From contig DCEF01000010.1 in assembly GCA_002316805.1 (NCBI GenBank), positions 283,115-337,097 of the forward strand: a stretch of 53,983 nt of DNA, read 5' to 3'. Below the pieces are notes generated by a model. The model searched no databases, had not been told where the DNA came from, and saw nothing but the letters and a program-made list of their open reading frames with translations. Shown here in pieces: positions 8,099-17,184 of the stretch (the first letter of the stretch is position 1; each line of letters begins with the position of its first letter). This stretch comes from Ruminococcaceae bacterium UBA1036 (GTDB taxonomy: Bacteria > Bacillota > Clostridia > Oscillospirales > Acutalibacteraceae). The translations under genes and the position numbers were made by a program.

Positions 8099-8407
8099 AT
8101 GGCATTAGAAATGGTTGAAACAGTGCGGAGAGCTGAAACAGACGCCGCACACGCCGAAAGCTCAGCAGAAGCTGAGCGGGAACTGATACTCAGCGATGCC
8201 AAAAAGCAGGGTGATGTTTCCGCTGCGGAAATGAAGGCACAGGCAAAAAAAGAAGCAGGTGCGCTTGCACAGCGCGCTAAAGATGAGAGCAAGCAGAAAG
8301 AAAAAGCAGTCATAGATGGTGCACAAAATGATATTGCATTGCTCCGTGCCAAAGCCGCAGAGAAAAAGCCCGAAGCCATCCGCATAATCATATCGGAATT
8401 TTACTGA
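8099..8407 (+). CDS. ntpF: V/A-type ATPase peripheral stalk subunit G/H-like
   Basis: A 102-residue, almost entirely helical Ala/Glu/Lys-rich protein. It fits the peripheral stalk subunit that pairs with subunit E (NtpF in Enterococcus, AhaH or subunit G/H in archaea). Heptad-like spacing runs through residues 5-90. ATG 8099 follows GGAGG by 7 bases; the frame extends 58 codons upstream but that part is AT-rich intergenic DNA. It is the first gene of a nine-gene operon, and its position directly before the I subunit matches the ntp layout. Sequence alone is weak because stalk subunits diverge fast; context carries the call. Confidence 0.85.
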   Translation: MALEMVETVRRAETDAAHAESSAEAERELILSDAKKQGDVSAAEMKAQAKKEAGALAQRAKDESKQKEKAVIDGAQNDIALLRAKAAEKKPEAIRIIISEFY

Positions 8408-8452
8408 GCGTTTCTTTGGCCAACTATTCTGTCACGCAAAGGAGGGACATTT

Positions 8453-10498
8453 TTGGCAATTGAGCAGATGAAATGTATCAGGCTGTGCGGGCTGAAAAAA
8501 GACAGAAAAAAAATTTTGGAATGGCTTCAGCTGCGCGGTGATGTTGAAGTTATGAAGCCCGCATTGCATGAAGACAGTATTTTCAAGGAGGGCAATCCCG
8601 GCCTCGAAGGGCAGCGCTCTACTTTTTCTCAGAACATCAAATATGCATATGATGCCCTAAAAATCCTTGATGCGGAAACTTCAGTAAAAAAGTCGCCTTT
8701 TTCTTCACTTGATGGGAAAAAAGAGGCAACTGCCAAACAGTATGAATCATTCAGTGCAAAACATGACCGCACAGTTGAAACTGCAAAGCGCATTAAATTT
8801 TTGGAAGATGAAACAGCGCAGGCCAATGCAGATATTCTAAAAATAGAAGTGCAGCTTGAGGCGCTTAAGCCGTGGTTTACTCTCGATGTGCCGCTCAATT
8901 TTCAAGGCACGAAGTCAACGGCAGCTTTCATAGGAACAGTGCCAAACCAGTGGACATATGAGGAAGTTACAGCTTTGCTTGCGCAGAATGCTCCACAGGG
9001 CGGGCCCGCCGAGGCTGAGATCATCAGCTCAAGCCCGGAGCAAACATGCATCTTTGTACTGTGTGAAAAGAAGCATCGTGCTGAGGTAGAAAAGGCACTG
9101 ATCGCCGGTGGATTTTCGCGTCCGTCAATACATTCTGAAAAACCACCGAAAGAGCAGAGCTCTGTCCTTGAGAAGGAAATAAGCGCAAAAAAGGATTTTA
9201 TTTTAAATAAGAAATCCGCGATATGCGAATGCGCAAAATTCCGCAGCGATCTTGAATTCCTTGCGGACTATGATTCCATGCGGTATGAAAAATACGGTGT
9301 TATTACCAGACTGATGCAAGGCAAGCGCACTTTTTTTCTCTTCGGCTATATTCCGGCTGGCAAAGCTGCCTCATTTGAGCAAGAACTGTCGCATAAATTC
9401 GATGCAGCCGTCGAGTTCGACGACCCGCCAAAACAGGAAGAACCACCGGTGCTCTTAAAAAACAATAATTTTGCCTCCCCTATGGAAGACGTGCTCGAAG
9501 CGTTCAGCCTGCCTGGGGTTGGTGAGATTGACCCTTCCGCAATTATGGCGGTGTTTTATTATTTCCTGTTTGGAATGATGCTCGGCGATGCGGCATACGG
9601 AATTATAATGATGGCTATCACTGCTGTTCTGCTGCACAAGCATAAACACATGGCAGAAACAATGCAGCGAACACTGCGCATGTTTTTCTTCTGCGGCATA
9701 TCAACAACATTCTGGGGTTTTATGTTCGGCAGCTTTTTCGGCGATGCCGTAGGCGTTATCAGCAAGACTTTCTTTAATTCTAATGTAGCGCTACCGCCTA
9801 TATGGTTTGAGCCGATAAACAAGCCTATGAAGCTTCTTGTTTTCTGTTTCCTTGTAGGGCTTATCCACCTGTTTACCGGTTTGGGCATAAACTTTTATCA
9901 ATCGTGGAAAGCGAAGAAGTACAAGGATGCCATATACGATGTAGTATTCTGGTATATGCTTGTCGGTGGCCTTGTTGTCCTTCTGCTCAGCATAAAGGGC
10001 ATGACAGGCACATTCGGCATAAGCTTTACACTGCCCTCTTCGGTTGGCAACGCTGCCGGATGGATCGCGGCAATCGGTGCCGTCGGCATTGTGCTGACTG
10101 GCGGCCGCAGCTCACGCAATCCATTTAAGCGTTTTCTTAAGGGGCTTTATAGCCTTTACAATATTACAGGTTACCTAAGCGACGTACTTTCCTATTCGCG
10201 CCTGCTTGCCCTCGGGCTTGCGACGAGCGTCATTGCTTCCGTCGTCAACAAAATGGCAGCGATGGCCGGCGGCAAAATCAGCGGATTTATCGGGGTGATT
10301 GTATTCATCGTGATATTCCTTGTCGGGCACACGATGAATATCCTTATAAACATGCTGGGTGCCTATGTGCACACAAACAGGCTGCAATATGTGGAATTCT
10401 TCGGAAAGTTTTATTCCGGAGGCGGTGAAAAATTCACTCCGTTCTCTGCAGATTGCAGCACAAAATATTATCAGTTTAAGGAGGAACGCAAATTATGA
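8453..10498 (+). CDS. ntpI: V-type ATP synthase subunit I (membrane stator)
   Basis: The large stator subunit, equivalent to subunit a, which forms the ion half-channels beside the K ring. The 681 residues split into a hydrophilic N-terminal half (about 1-340, with coiled-coil segments) and a C-terminal half of seven to eight membrane helices. The conserved stretch YLSDVLSYSRLLALGLAT near residue 577 contains the essential Arg facing the rotor. The start is TTG 8453 with GGAGGG six bases upstream; an ATG five codons later is possible. The stop overlaps ntpK by four bases. Confidence 0.93.
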   Translation: MAIEQMKCIRLCGLKKDRKKILEWLQLRGDVEVMKPALHEDSIFKEGNPGLEGQRSTFSQNIKYAYDALKILDAETSVKKSPFSSLDGKKEATAKQYESFSAKHDRTVETAKRIKFLEDETAQANADILKIEVQLEALKPWFTLDVPLNFQGTKSTAAFIGTVPNQWTYEEVTALLAQNAPQGGPAEAEIISSSPEQTCIFVLCEKKHRAEVEKALIAGGFSRPSIHSEKPPKEQSSVLEKEISAKKDFILNKKSAICECAKFRSDLEFLADYDSMRYEKYGVITRLMQGKRTFFLFGYIPAGKAASFEQELSHKFDAAVEFDDPPKQEEPPVLLKNNNFASPMEDVLEAFSLPGVGEIDPSAIMAVFYYFLFGMMLGDAAYGIIMMAITAVLLHKHKHMAETMQRTLRMFFFCGISTTFWGFMFGSFFGDAVGVISKTFFNSNVALPPIWFEPINKPMKLLVFCFLVGLIHLFTGLGINFYQSWKAKKYKDAIYDVVFWYMLVGGLVVLLLSIKGMTGTFGISFTLPSSVGNAAGWIAAIGAVGIVLTGGRSSRNPFKRFLKGLYSLYNITGYLSDVLSYSRLLALGLATSVIASVVNKMAAMAGGKISGFIGVIVFIVIFLVGHTMNILINMLGAYVHTNRLQYVEFFGKFYSGGGEKFTPFSADCSTKYYQFKEERKL

Positions 10499-10989
10499 AT
10501 ATTTTCAATAACCTTGGAATTGTTTTTGCCCTGTTAGGAGCAGTCCTTGCTGCCCTGATGCCCGGCATAGCTTCGGCAAAAGGTGTGGGTGCAGCAGGCC
10601 AGGCCGCCGCAGGGGTTGTTACAGATGACCCTGCAAAATTCGGCAAGGTGCTGGTGCTTCAGCTACTGCCTGGCACGCAGGGCATTTACGGCCTGCTGAT
10701 AGCGTTTATTACACTTTCGCAGATAGGCATCATGGGCGGCTCAGCCACAACAATTTCCGCCGTTAAAGGCTTGCTTTACCTGTGCTCATGCCTGCCAATG
10801 GCAATAGTCGGGTACAAATCGGCACTTGACCAGGCAAAGGCATCAATTTCAAGTATAGGGCTTGTTGCGAAGCGCCCCGACCAATTCGGCAAAGCAATGA
10901 TTTTCCCAGCTATGGTTGAAACATACGCTATCCTTGCACTTCTGGTTTCCATCCTGTCAGTCGGCGGTGTTGGAAACTTACACGTTTGA
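10495..10989 (+). CDS. ntpK: V-type ATP synthase subunit K (rotor ring, predicted Na+ binding)
   Basis: The 164-residue proteolipid has two duplicated hairpins (four helices) and forms the membrane rotor. Compared from memory with Enterococcus hirae NtpK, the Na+ ligands all have counterparts: Leu58, Thr61 and Gln62 in QLLPGTQG, Gln113 in SALDQAK, and the ion-binding Glu142 in MVETYAIL. This supports Na+ rather than H+ as coupling ion; it is an inference from residues only. Only the second hairpin has the Glu, as in V-type rather than F-type c subunits. The start is ATG 10495, overlapping ntpI. Confidence 0.95.
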   Translation: MNIFNNLGIVFALLGAVLAALMPGIASAKGVGAAGQAAAGVVTDDPAKFGKVLVLQLLPGTQGIYGLLIAFITLSQIGIMGGSATTISAVKGLLYLCSCLPMAIVGYKSALDQAKASISSIGLVAKRPDQFGKAMIFPAMVETYAILALLVSILSVGGVGNLHV

Positions 10990-11016
10990 TATCACAGCAG
11001 TGAGGGGAGTCTATCC

Positions 11017-11613
11017 ATGACTGGACTTGAAAAAATAGTACAGGATATCTCTAATGAATCTAAAGATTCGGCTTCTGCCACACTTGAAAAAGCAAGGCAG
11101 GAGGCTGAAAAAATACGCAGTGATGCACATTGCAAAGCTGCCGACGAGTGTGAGGCAATACGCCTGCGCGCGGAACATGAAGCCAAGGCTGTGCGGGAAC
11201 GTGCCGCATCAGTGGCAGACCAGCACAAACGCCGCGCTGTGCTTGAAGCCAAGCAGCAGATAATAGGCGAGACTATGGAAGCGGCATATCAGAAGCTTGT
11301 TGGCCTTCCGCAGGACGAGTACTTTGACCTTCTCCTGAAAATAGCAGCTAAATATGCACTCCCCGGTGAAGGTGAAATCATATTTTCTGAAAAAGACCTC
11401 TCCCGTATGCCAAGCCAGTTTGAAGCTAAACTCGATTCCGTCCTTAAAAAGGGCTCTTCCCTGAAAATTTCAGGCCGGACTCGCAAAATTGACGGCGGTT
11501 TTATCCTTGTTTATGGAGGAGTGGAAGAAAACTGTTCTTTTTCCGCTCTGTTTGATGAGAAACGTGATGAACTTCAAGATAGAGTTCAGGCGCTTCTGTT
11601 TGCGGGGGCTTAA
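11017..11613 (+). CDS. ntpE: V-type ATP synthase subunit E (peripheral stalk)
   Basis: The 198-residue subunit E of the peripheral stalk links the I subunit to the A3B3 head. The N-terminal 100 residues are a charged, Ala-rich long helix (for example TLEKARQEAEKIRSDA) and the C-terminal half is the globular head-binding domain. ATG 11017 follows GAGGGGAG. It is the partner of the G/H-like subunit at the start of the operon, and subunit C starts two bases after its stop. Confidence 0.92.
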   Translation: MTGLEKIVQDISNESKDSASATLEKARQEAEKIRSDAHCKAADECEAIRLRAEHEAKAVRERAASVADQHKRRAVLEAKQQIIGETMEAAYQKLVGLPQDEYFDLLLKIAAKYALPGEGEIIFSEKDLSRMPSQFEAKLDSVLKKGSSLKISGRTRKIDGGFILVYGGVEENCSFSALFDEKRDELQDRVQALLFAGA

Positions 11614-11615
11614 AA

Positions 11616-12584
11616 ATGGCCGAAGACAAATTTATTTATGCTGTGGCGCGCGTCCGCACAAAAGAGCTCTCACTGTTCAATGCACAGACTGTTGAACAGC
11701 TTATGGCATGTAAAAGCTATGAAGAATGCCTTAAATTTCTCGCTGAGCGCGGCTGGGATACAGGTGCCGAAGGCGGTGCGGCAGGAATGCTCGCTTCAGA
11801 GCGTGAAAAAACATTGGATTTTATCTCTGATATTGCCGGCAAGCAGCCTGATTTTAACGTGCTCCTTTATAAAAACGATTTTCATAATTTAAAGGCAGCG
11901 ATAAAGCAGGTCTGCACGCAGGCAGAAACGCCGGGCATATTTTTCAGCCATGGCACTGTCAGCACAGATACAATACTGAAGGCTGTGAAGGAACACGATT
12001 TTTCGATGCTGCCTAAGCAAATGCGCACCGCAGGCCAGGAAGCATATGAAACGCTTCTGCACACACATGATGGCCAGCTCTGTGATGTTATTTTGGACCG
12101 CGCAGCACTTGACGCTATTTACAGCGCCGGGAAAAAATCAGGTAATGAAGTTATAAAGCAATATGCTGAGCTTACGGTTGCCGAAAGCAATATTCGCATT
12201 GCGGTGCGTTCTGCAATGACCGGCAAAAAGCGCGACTTTCTTGAGCGCGCACTTGCCCCATGCGATACGCTTGATGTTAAACAGTTAGCCGTTGCCGCCA
12301 CTTCCGGCATTGACGAAATATGCGCCTACCTGGCGGCAACGCCATACGATAGAGCCGTTCCGGCGCTTAAAAAATCGCTCGCAGCCTTTGAGTGCTGGTG
12401 CGACAATGCTCTCATCGAGCGTATCCGCCCGCAGAAGTACAATCCATTCACCGTCGCCCCAATTGCGGCATATCTTCTCGCGCGTGAAAACGAAATCAAT
12501 ATGGTTAGGATAATACTCTCAGGCAAACTCAATAATCTTTCGGACACTTCCGTTCGGGAAAGGCTGAGGGAAACTTATGTATAA
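11616..12584 (+). CDS. ntpC: V-type ATP synthase subunit C (central stalk socket)
   Basis: Subunit C (d in eukaryotes) forms the socket between the central shaft and the K ring. The 322-residue, mostly helical protein begins with the characteristic FIYAVARVRTKE segment and ends with EINMVRIILSGKLNNLS, a conserved C-terminal feature. The start is ATG 11616 with GGGGG nine bases upstream. Its end overlaps ntpG (subunit F) by eight bases. Confidence 0.93.
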   Translation: MAEDKFIYAVARVRTKELSLFNAQTVEQLMACKSYEECLKFLAERGWDTGAEGGAAGMLASEREKTLDFISDIAGKQPDFNVLLYKNDFHNLKAAIKQVCTQAETPGIFFSHGTVSTDTILKAVKEHDFSMLPKQMRTAGQEAYETLLHTHDGQLCDVILDRAALDAIYSAGKKSGNEVIKQYAELTVAESNIRIAVRSAMTGKKRDFLERALAPCDTLDVKQLAVAATSGIDEICAYLAATPYDRAVPALKKSLAAFECWCDNALIERIRPQKYNPFTVAPIAAYLLARENEINMVRIILSGKLNNLSDTSVRERLRETYV

Positions 12585-12903
12585 GATTGCCGTACTTGGC
12601 GACCGAGACAGCATTTACGGATTTGCAGCCCTTGGGCTTGATATCTGCCCAGTCAGCAATGCAGACGAAGCTGCGAAAAAGCTGCGCCACCTTGCCGAAA
12701 GCGGATACGCTGTCATATATGTTACAGAAGCAGTTGCAGATGAGATTGTGCCTGAGATTGCACGGTACAGCGAACGGCTTGTTCCCGCTATTGTGCCAAT
12801 CCCTGGCGCTTCGGGCAACACAGGTTCCGGGATTGCAAATGTTAAAAAATTTGTTGAGCAGGCAGTTGGTTCCGACATAATATTCAGTGGTGAATCAAAA
12901 TGA
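12577..12903 (+). CDS. ntpG: V-type ATP synthase subunit F (central shaft)
   Basis: The 108-residue central-shaft subunit F is called NtpG in Enterococcus. It shows the typical Rossmann-like start YKIAVLGDRDSIYGFAALGL and the YAVIYVTEAVADE segment. It binds subunit D in the rotor shaft. ATG 12577 lies inside the end of ntpC, and the stop is 13 bases before the ATG of subunit A. Confidence 0.92.
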   Translation: MYKIAVLGDRDSIYGFAALGLDICPVSNADEAAKKLRHLAESGYAVIYVTEAVADEIVPEIARYSERLVPAIVPIPGASGNTGSGIANVKKFVEQAVGSDIIFSGESK

Positions 12904-12916
12904 AGCAGGTGAAATA

Positions 12917-14689
12917 ATGAGCAGCGGTACTATTAAAAAAGTGGCCGGCCCTCTGGTCGTCGCCGCAGGGATGCGGGATGCAAATATGTTCGACGTGGTA
13001 CGCGTCAGCAAAAAACGCCTTATAGGCGAGATCATCGAAATACACGGGGACAATGCCTCAATTCAGGTCTATGAAGAAACTTCAGGCCTTAAGCCAGGCG
13101 AACCTGTCGAATCTACCGGCGCTCCTCTGAGCGTGGAACTTGGCCCCGGCCTTATCGGAAGCATTTACGACGGCATACAGCGCCCGCTCGACAAGATTAT
13201 GGAAATCTCAGGCAACAACCTACAGCGAGGTGTTGAAGTGCCGGCACTGGAACGCAAAAAGAAATGGCATTTCGCCCCTTCCGTCACAGTTGGGCAAAAG
13301 GTTATTACCGGCGACATTATAGGCACCGTGCAGGAAACAGAGATAGTAACCCACAAAGTCATGGTACCATATGGCATTTCCGGCACAGTGTCATCCATTG
13401 AAGAAGGTGACTACACCGTCCTTGACAATGTAGCTTCCGTCAGATCAGACGACGGAAACGAGCATAATCTAACGCTTATGCAAAAATGGCCTGTGCGGCG
13501 CGGCCGCCCTTACGCCAAAAAGTTACCGCCAGATATGCCGCTTGTGACAGGCCAACGCGTTATAGACGTGCTCTTCCCTATTGCCAGAGGCGGCACAGCA
13601 GCTATACCTGGGCCTTTCGGCAGCGGGAAAACCGTAGTGCAGCACCAGCTTGCCAAATGGGCTGACGCAGACATTGTTGTATACATTGGCTGCGGCGAAC
13701 GCGGTAACGAAATGACAGACGTGCTTAATGAATTTCCAACATTGAAAGACCCTAAAACAGGCTACTCGCTGATGAAACGCACGGTATTAATTGCAAATAC
13801 ATCTGACATGCCTGTTGCAGCCCGTGAAGCTTCTATTTACACCGGCATTACTATTGCAGAATATTTCCGCGACATGGGTTATTCCGTCGCGCTGATGGCA
13901 GATTCCACTTCCCGGTGGGCTGAGGCTTTGAGAGAAATGTCCGGTCGCCTTGAAGAAATGCCTGGCGAAGAAGGATATCCTGCATACCTTGGCAGCCGCC
14001 TTGCGCAGTTCTACGAACGCGCCGGGCGTGTTGAAACTTTCGGCACAAAAAGCCGTGAGGGTTCGCTTTCCGTCATCGGGGCCGTTTCCCCTCCAGGCGG
14101 CGATATTTCAGAGCCAGTCTCACAGGCAACGCTCCGCATTGTAAAGGTCTTCTGGGGTCTCGACTCCAACCTCGCCTACAAGAGGCATTTCCCTGCCATC
14201 AACTGGCTAACAAGCTATTCCCTTTATACCGACACACTCGGTAAATGGTTCAATAAAGACGTACATGAAGACTGGATGGAACTGCGCGGGCGTATTCTTC
14301 TGCTTCTCCATGAAGAATCTGAACTGGAAGAGATTGTGCGGCTTGTAGGCATGGATGCCCTCTCGGCACCAGACAGGCTTAAAATGGAAGCCGCGCGTTC
14401 AGTCCGTGAGGATTTCCTGCAGCAGGATGCTTTTAATGAAACCGATATGCACGCCTCGCTTGAAAAAGAGTATCTAATGATGAAAACAGTGCTTGCATAC
14501 TATGATGAATCGTCTGAGGGCCTTAAAAAGGGCATTTCAATAGACACGGTCGTCACCCTGCCCGTGCGCGAGCGGATAGGGCGTTTCAAGTATGTTCCAG
14601 AAGCAAAAGTTCAGGAAGAATATAATGGCATTGTTAAAGAACTGCACAACGAAATTTCAGACGCTGCTGGAAAGAAGGAGGAATCCTGA
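12917..14689 (+). CDS. ntpA: V-type ATP synthase catalytic subunit A
   Basis: The catalytic subunit hydrolyses or makes ATP at the A-B interface. The 590 residues include the P-loop GPFGSGKTV near 231-239, the Walker B region with SVALMADSTSRWAEALRE, and the long non-homologous insertion after about residue 110 that separates A subunits from F1-beta. The frame is open ten codons upstream, but ATG 12917 follows AGGTG and sits 13 bases after ntpG, so it is preferred. The stop overlaps ntpB by one base (TGATG). Confidence 0.96.
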   Translation: MSSGTIKKVAGPLVVAAGMRDANMFDVVRVSKKRLIGEIIEIHGDNASIQVYEETSGLKPGEPVESTGAPLSVELGPGLIGSIYDGIQRPLDKIMEISGNNLQRGVEVPALERKKKWHFAPSVTVGQKVITGDIIGTVQETEIVTHKVMVPYGISGTVSSIEEGDYTVLDNVASVRSDDGNEHNLTLMQKWPVRRGRPYAKKLPPDMPLVTGQRVIDVLFPIARGGTAAIPGPFGSGKTVVQHQLAKWADADIVVYIGCGERGNEMTDVLNEFPTLKDPKTGYSLMKRTVLIANTSDMPVAAREASIYTGITIAEYFRDMGYSVALMADSTSRWAEALREMSGRLEEMPGEEGYPAYLGSRLAQFYERAGRVETFGTKSREGSLSVIGAVSPPGGDISEPVSQATLRIVKVFWGLDSNLAYKRHFPAINWLTSYSLYTDTLGKWFNKDVHEDWMELRGRILLLLHEESELEEIVRLVGMDALSAPDRLKMEAARSVREDFLQQDAFNETDMHASLEKEYLMMKTVLAYYDESSEGLKKGISIDTVVTLPVRERIGRFKYVPEAKVQEEYNGIVKELHNEISDAAGKKEES

Positions 14690-16074
14690 TGCCAAAAGAA
14701 TACAGGACGATTCAGGAAATTGCAGGCCCCCTTATGCTCGTGCAGGGTGTAGAGGATGTAGCATACAATGAGCTTGGCGAAATAGAGCTTTCGAACGGTG
14801 AAAAGCGCCGCTGCAAAGTGCTTGAGATAGATGAGGGCAACGCGCTTGTCCAGCTATTCGAAAATTCTGCCGGCCTTAACCTTGAAGAAAGCAAAGTGCG
14901 CTTTCTCGGCCACAGCATGGAGCTTGGTGTTTCTCCGGATATGCTTGGCCGTGTTTTCGACGGCCTCGGCCACCCAATAGACGGCGGCCCTGAGATTCTG
15001 CCGGAAAAGCGCCTTGATATAAACGGCCTGCCAATGAACCCTGCTGCGCGCAACTATCCGCAGGAATTTATCCAGACGGGCATTTCCGCCATAGACGGGC
15101 TCAACACGCTCGTCCGCGGGCAGAAACTGCCTATCTTCTCGGCAAGCGGCCTCCCGCATGCAAGGCTTGCGGCGCAGATAGCAAGGCAGGCAAAAGTCAT
15201 AGGGACAAAAGAGCCCTTCGCCGTTGTTTTTGCGGCCATCGGCATAACATACGAAGAAGCCAACTTCTTCATACAGAGTTTCCGTGACTCAGGCGCAATA
15301 GACAGGACCGTCGTCTTTGTCAACCTTGCAAACGACCCTGCCGTCGAGCGTATCGCCACACCGCGCATGGCCCTGACTGCCGCCGAATACCTTGCGTTCC
15401 AGCAGGATATGCACGTGCTTGTAATTATGACAGACATTACAAATTACGCCGACGCGCTGCGTGAAGTCTCAGCCGCACGCAAAGAAGTCCCTGGCAGGCG
15501 CGGTTATCCAGGCTATATGTACACCGACCTCGCATCACTCTATGAGCGTGCAGGAAGGCAGAAAGGCAAACCAGGCAGCATTACGCTTATCCCTATCCTT
15601 ACAATGCCTGAAGACGACAAGACACATCCTATCCCTGACCTCACAGGGTACATTACAGAAGGGCAGATAATCCTTAGCCGTGAGCTTTACAGAAAAGGGA
15701 TCGAGCCTCCTATAGATGTGTTACCGTCGCTGTCGCGCCTTAAAGACAAAGGAATCGGCGAAGGAAAAACACGCGCCGACCATGCGAATACCATGAACCA
15801 GCTTTTTGCCGCCTACGCGCGCGGCAAGGATGCTAAAGAACTGATGGTAGTGCTCGGCGAAGCCGCACTCACCGATATAGATAAGCTCTACGCAAAATTT
15901 GCCGATGAGTTTGAGCGGCGCTACGTTTCACAGGGCTATGGCACAAACCGCAGCATTGAGGAAACGCTTGACCTTGGGTGGGAACTTCTCTCGCTGCTTC
16001 CGCGCAGTGAACTTAAACGCATAAAGGACGAATACCTCGACAAGTACTATGGCAAAGTTAAAGCAAAGGGGTGA
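14689..16074 (+). CDS. ntpB: V-type ATP synthase non-catalytic subunit B
   Basis: The 461-residue regulatory nucleotide-binding partner of subunit A. It lacks a P-loop, as expected, having SASGLPHARLAAQIARQA in its place. It has the family segments EDDKTHPIPDLTGYITEGQI and SRLKDKGIGEGKTR. ATG 14689 lies behind GGAGG and overlaps the ntpA stop. It forms the A3B3 head with NtpA. Confidence 0.96.
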   Translation: MPKEYRTIQEIAGPLMLVQGVEDVAYNELGEIELSNGEKRRCKVLEIDEGNALVQLFENSAGLNLEESKVRFLGHSMELGVSPDMLGRVFDGLGHPIDGGPEILPEKRLDINGLPMNPAARNYPQEFIQTGISAIDGLNTLVRGQKLPIFSASGLPHARLAAQIARQAKVIGTKEPFAVVFAAIGITYEEANFFIQSFRDSGAIDRTVVFVNLANDPAVERIATPRMALTAAEYLAFQQDMHVLVIMTDITNYADALREVSAARKEVPGRRGYPGYMYTDLASLYERAGRQKGKPGSITLIPILTMPEDDKTHPIPDLTGYITEGQIILSRELYRKGIEPPIDVLPSLSRLKDKGIGEGKTRADHANTMNQLFAAYARGKDAKELMVVLGEAALTDIDKLYAKFADEFERRYVSQGYGTNRSIEETLDLGWELLSLLPRSELKRIKDEYLDKYYGKVKAKG

Positions 16075-16078
16075 CATC

Positions 16079-16759
16079 ATGGCAACCACACATGTTAACC
16101 CAACGCGCATGGAGCTAACGCGCCTGAAAAAAAAGCTTGTACTCGCGCTGCGCGGCCATAAGCTGCTTAAAGACAAACGCGACGAGCTTATGCGGCAATT
16201 TCTCGACCTCGTGCGTAAAAACAAGGCTCTCCGTGAGAAGGTAGAAGCTGGGATCCGCGCCGCTGACAAAAATTTTGTCCTCGCAAGGGCATCAATGCCA
16301 GACGAAGAAGTGAATGTTGCCCTCATGGCCCCAAAGCAGGAAGTGTCGCTCGAAGTCGGAAAACGCAACGTCATGAGCGTCGAAATTCCCGTTTTCACAT
16401 ATAAAACGCGTACGCCTGACAAAAACGATATTTATTCTTATGGTTTCGCATTTACTTCAGGCGACCTCGACGATGCCGTAAAATCCCTTTCCAATATTTT
16501 TCCCGATATGCTTAAACTTGCGGAAGTCGAAAAGTCATGCCAGCTCATGGCGGCAGAAATTGAGCGGACCCGCCGCCGCGTAAATGCGCTTGAATATATC
16601 ATGATACCAAACCTGATGGAAAATATCAGGTTCATTTCAATGAAGCTTGACGAAAACGAACGCTCAACGCAGATACGCCTCATGAAAGCTAAAGACCTCA
16701 TGCTCGAAGATGCTCACCACTATAAAGATAAACTGAAAAATGCTCCTATAAAAACATAG
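16079..16759 (+). CDS. ntpD: V-type ATP synthase subunit D (rotor shaft)
   Basis: The 226-residue D subunit is a long antiparallel coiled coil that turns inside the A3B3 head. The signature VNPTRMELTRLKKKLVLA is at the N-terminus, and a second helix with RRRVNALEYIMIPNL follows in the C-terminal third. ATG 16079 follows AAAGGGGTG and starts four bases after ntpB; the in-frame upstream ATG lies inside ntpB without a site. It is the last gene of the operon, and no strong terminator is visible after it. Confidence 0.94.
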   Translation: MATTHVNPTRMELTRLKKKLVLALRGHKLLKDKRDELMRQFLDLVRKNKALREKVEAGIRAADKNFVLARASMPDEEVNVALMAPKQEVSLEVGKRNVMSVEIPVFTYKTRTPDKNDIYSYGFAFTSGDLDDAVKSLSNIFPDMLKLAEVEKSCQLMAAEIERTRRRVNALEYIMIPNLMENIRFISMKLDENERSTQIRLMKAKDLMLEDAHHYKDKLKNAPIKT

Positions 16760-16889
16760 CACTGTGTTTTGCTCTGATGTCTTTTAATGTGGCAATATGT
16801 CTTTAAGACGAACGCCTGCATTTAAATTTTTACAAATGCGCTCCAAAATGCTATAGCAATTTTGTTAATAAAGAAAAGCGGTTAGCTGC
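16760..16889. other. Intergenic region after the ATPase operon
   Basis: About 130 bases. It contains small dyads (GTCTTTAAGAC at about 16800; GCATTT/AAATGC at about 16818-16839) that are too weak to call a terminator. It also holds the candidate promoter at 16829-16857 listed separately. Confidence 0.35.
16829..16857 (+). promoter_or_regulatory. Candidate promoter upstream of the Rrf2 remnant and fprA
   Basis: TTTACA at 16829-16834, a 17-base spacer, then TATAGC at 16852-16857. It would transcribe the Rrf2 remnant and fprA. The hexamers each depart from consensus by one or two bases, so this is tentative. Confidence 0.4.
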
Positions 16890-17152
16890 TGTGATATCAC
16901 ACAGGAAACGGACTATGCACTGCGTATACTGAAGAAACTGTCAGGCGTCAAGCAGGTAACGATAAAAAAGTCCATGAAAATGAATTTCTGCCTCAGCAGT
17001 TTGTCTATAAAATCATCAAGCGGCTCAACCGTGCTGGCCTTATAAGCATGCGCGCGGTTCAAATTGAGCCCGGTACTTTGTTCGAATTACTCACAGAAGA
17101 ATGGATTTGCCTTGAATGCGGTAAATTTAAGGATTGGTTTATTGAAGCCTGA
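16890..17152 (+). pseudogene. Decayed Rrf2-family transcriptional regulator
   Basis: Translating this gap gives two pieces of an Rrf2-type regulator in different frames. The first (from 16893) reads DITQETDYALRILKKLSG, the N-terminal DNA-binding start of the family. The second (about 16978-17152) reads ENEFLPQQFVYKIIKRLNRAGLI, the recognition-helix region, and then ICLECGKF, which resembles the Cys region. Between and around these pieces there is a frameshift. The initiator Met codon is replaced by TGT, and the usual wing (R-G-x-x-G-G-Y) is missing, so a deletion is likely too. The intact family is 130-150 residues. It lies directly upstream of the flavodiiron gene and was probably its regulator. 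Confidence 0.8.
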
Positions 17153-17184
17153 CGGCTGCATCTATTAAAAGAGGAGAATAAATT

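Noticed and set aside
16890..16901. CRP/FNR-type binding site
   Set aside because: The half sites TGTGA and TCACA are only two bases apart instead of the usual four to six, and they coincide with codons of the Rrf2 remnant.
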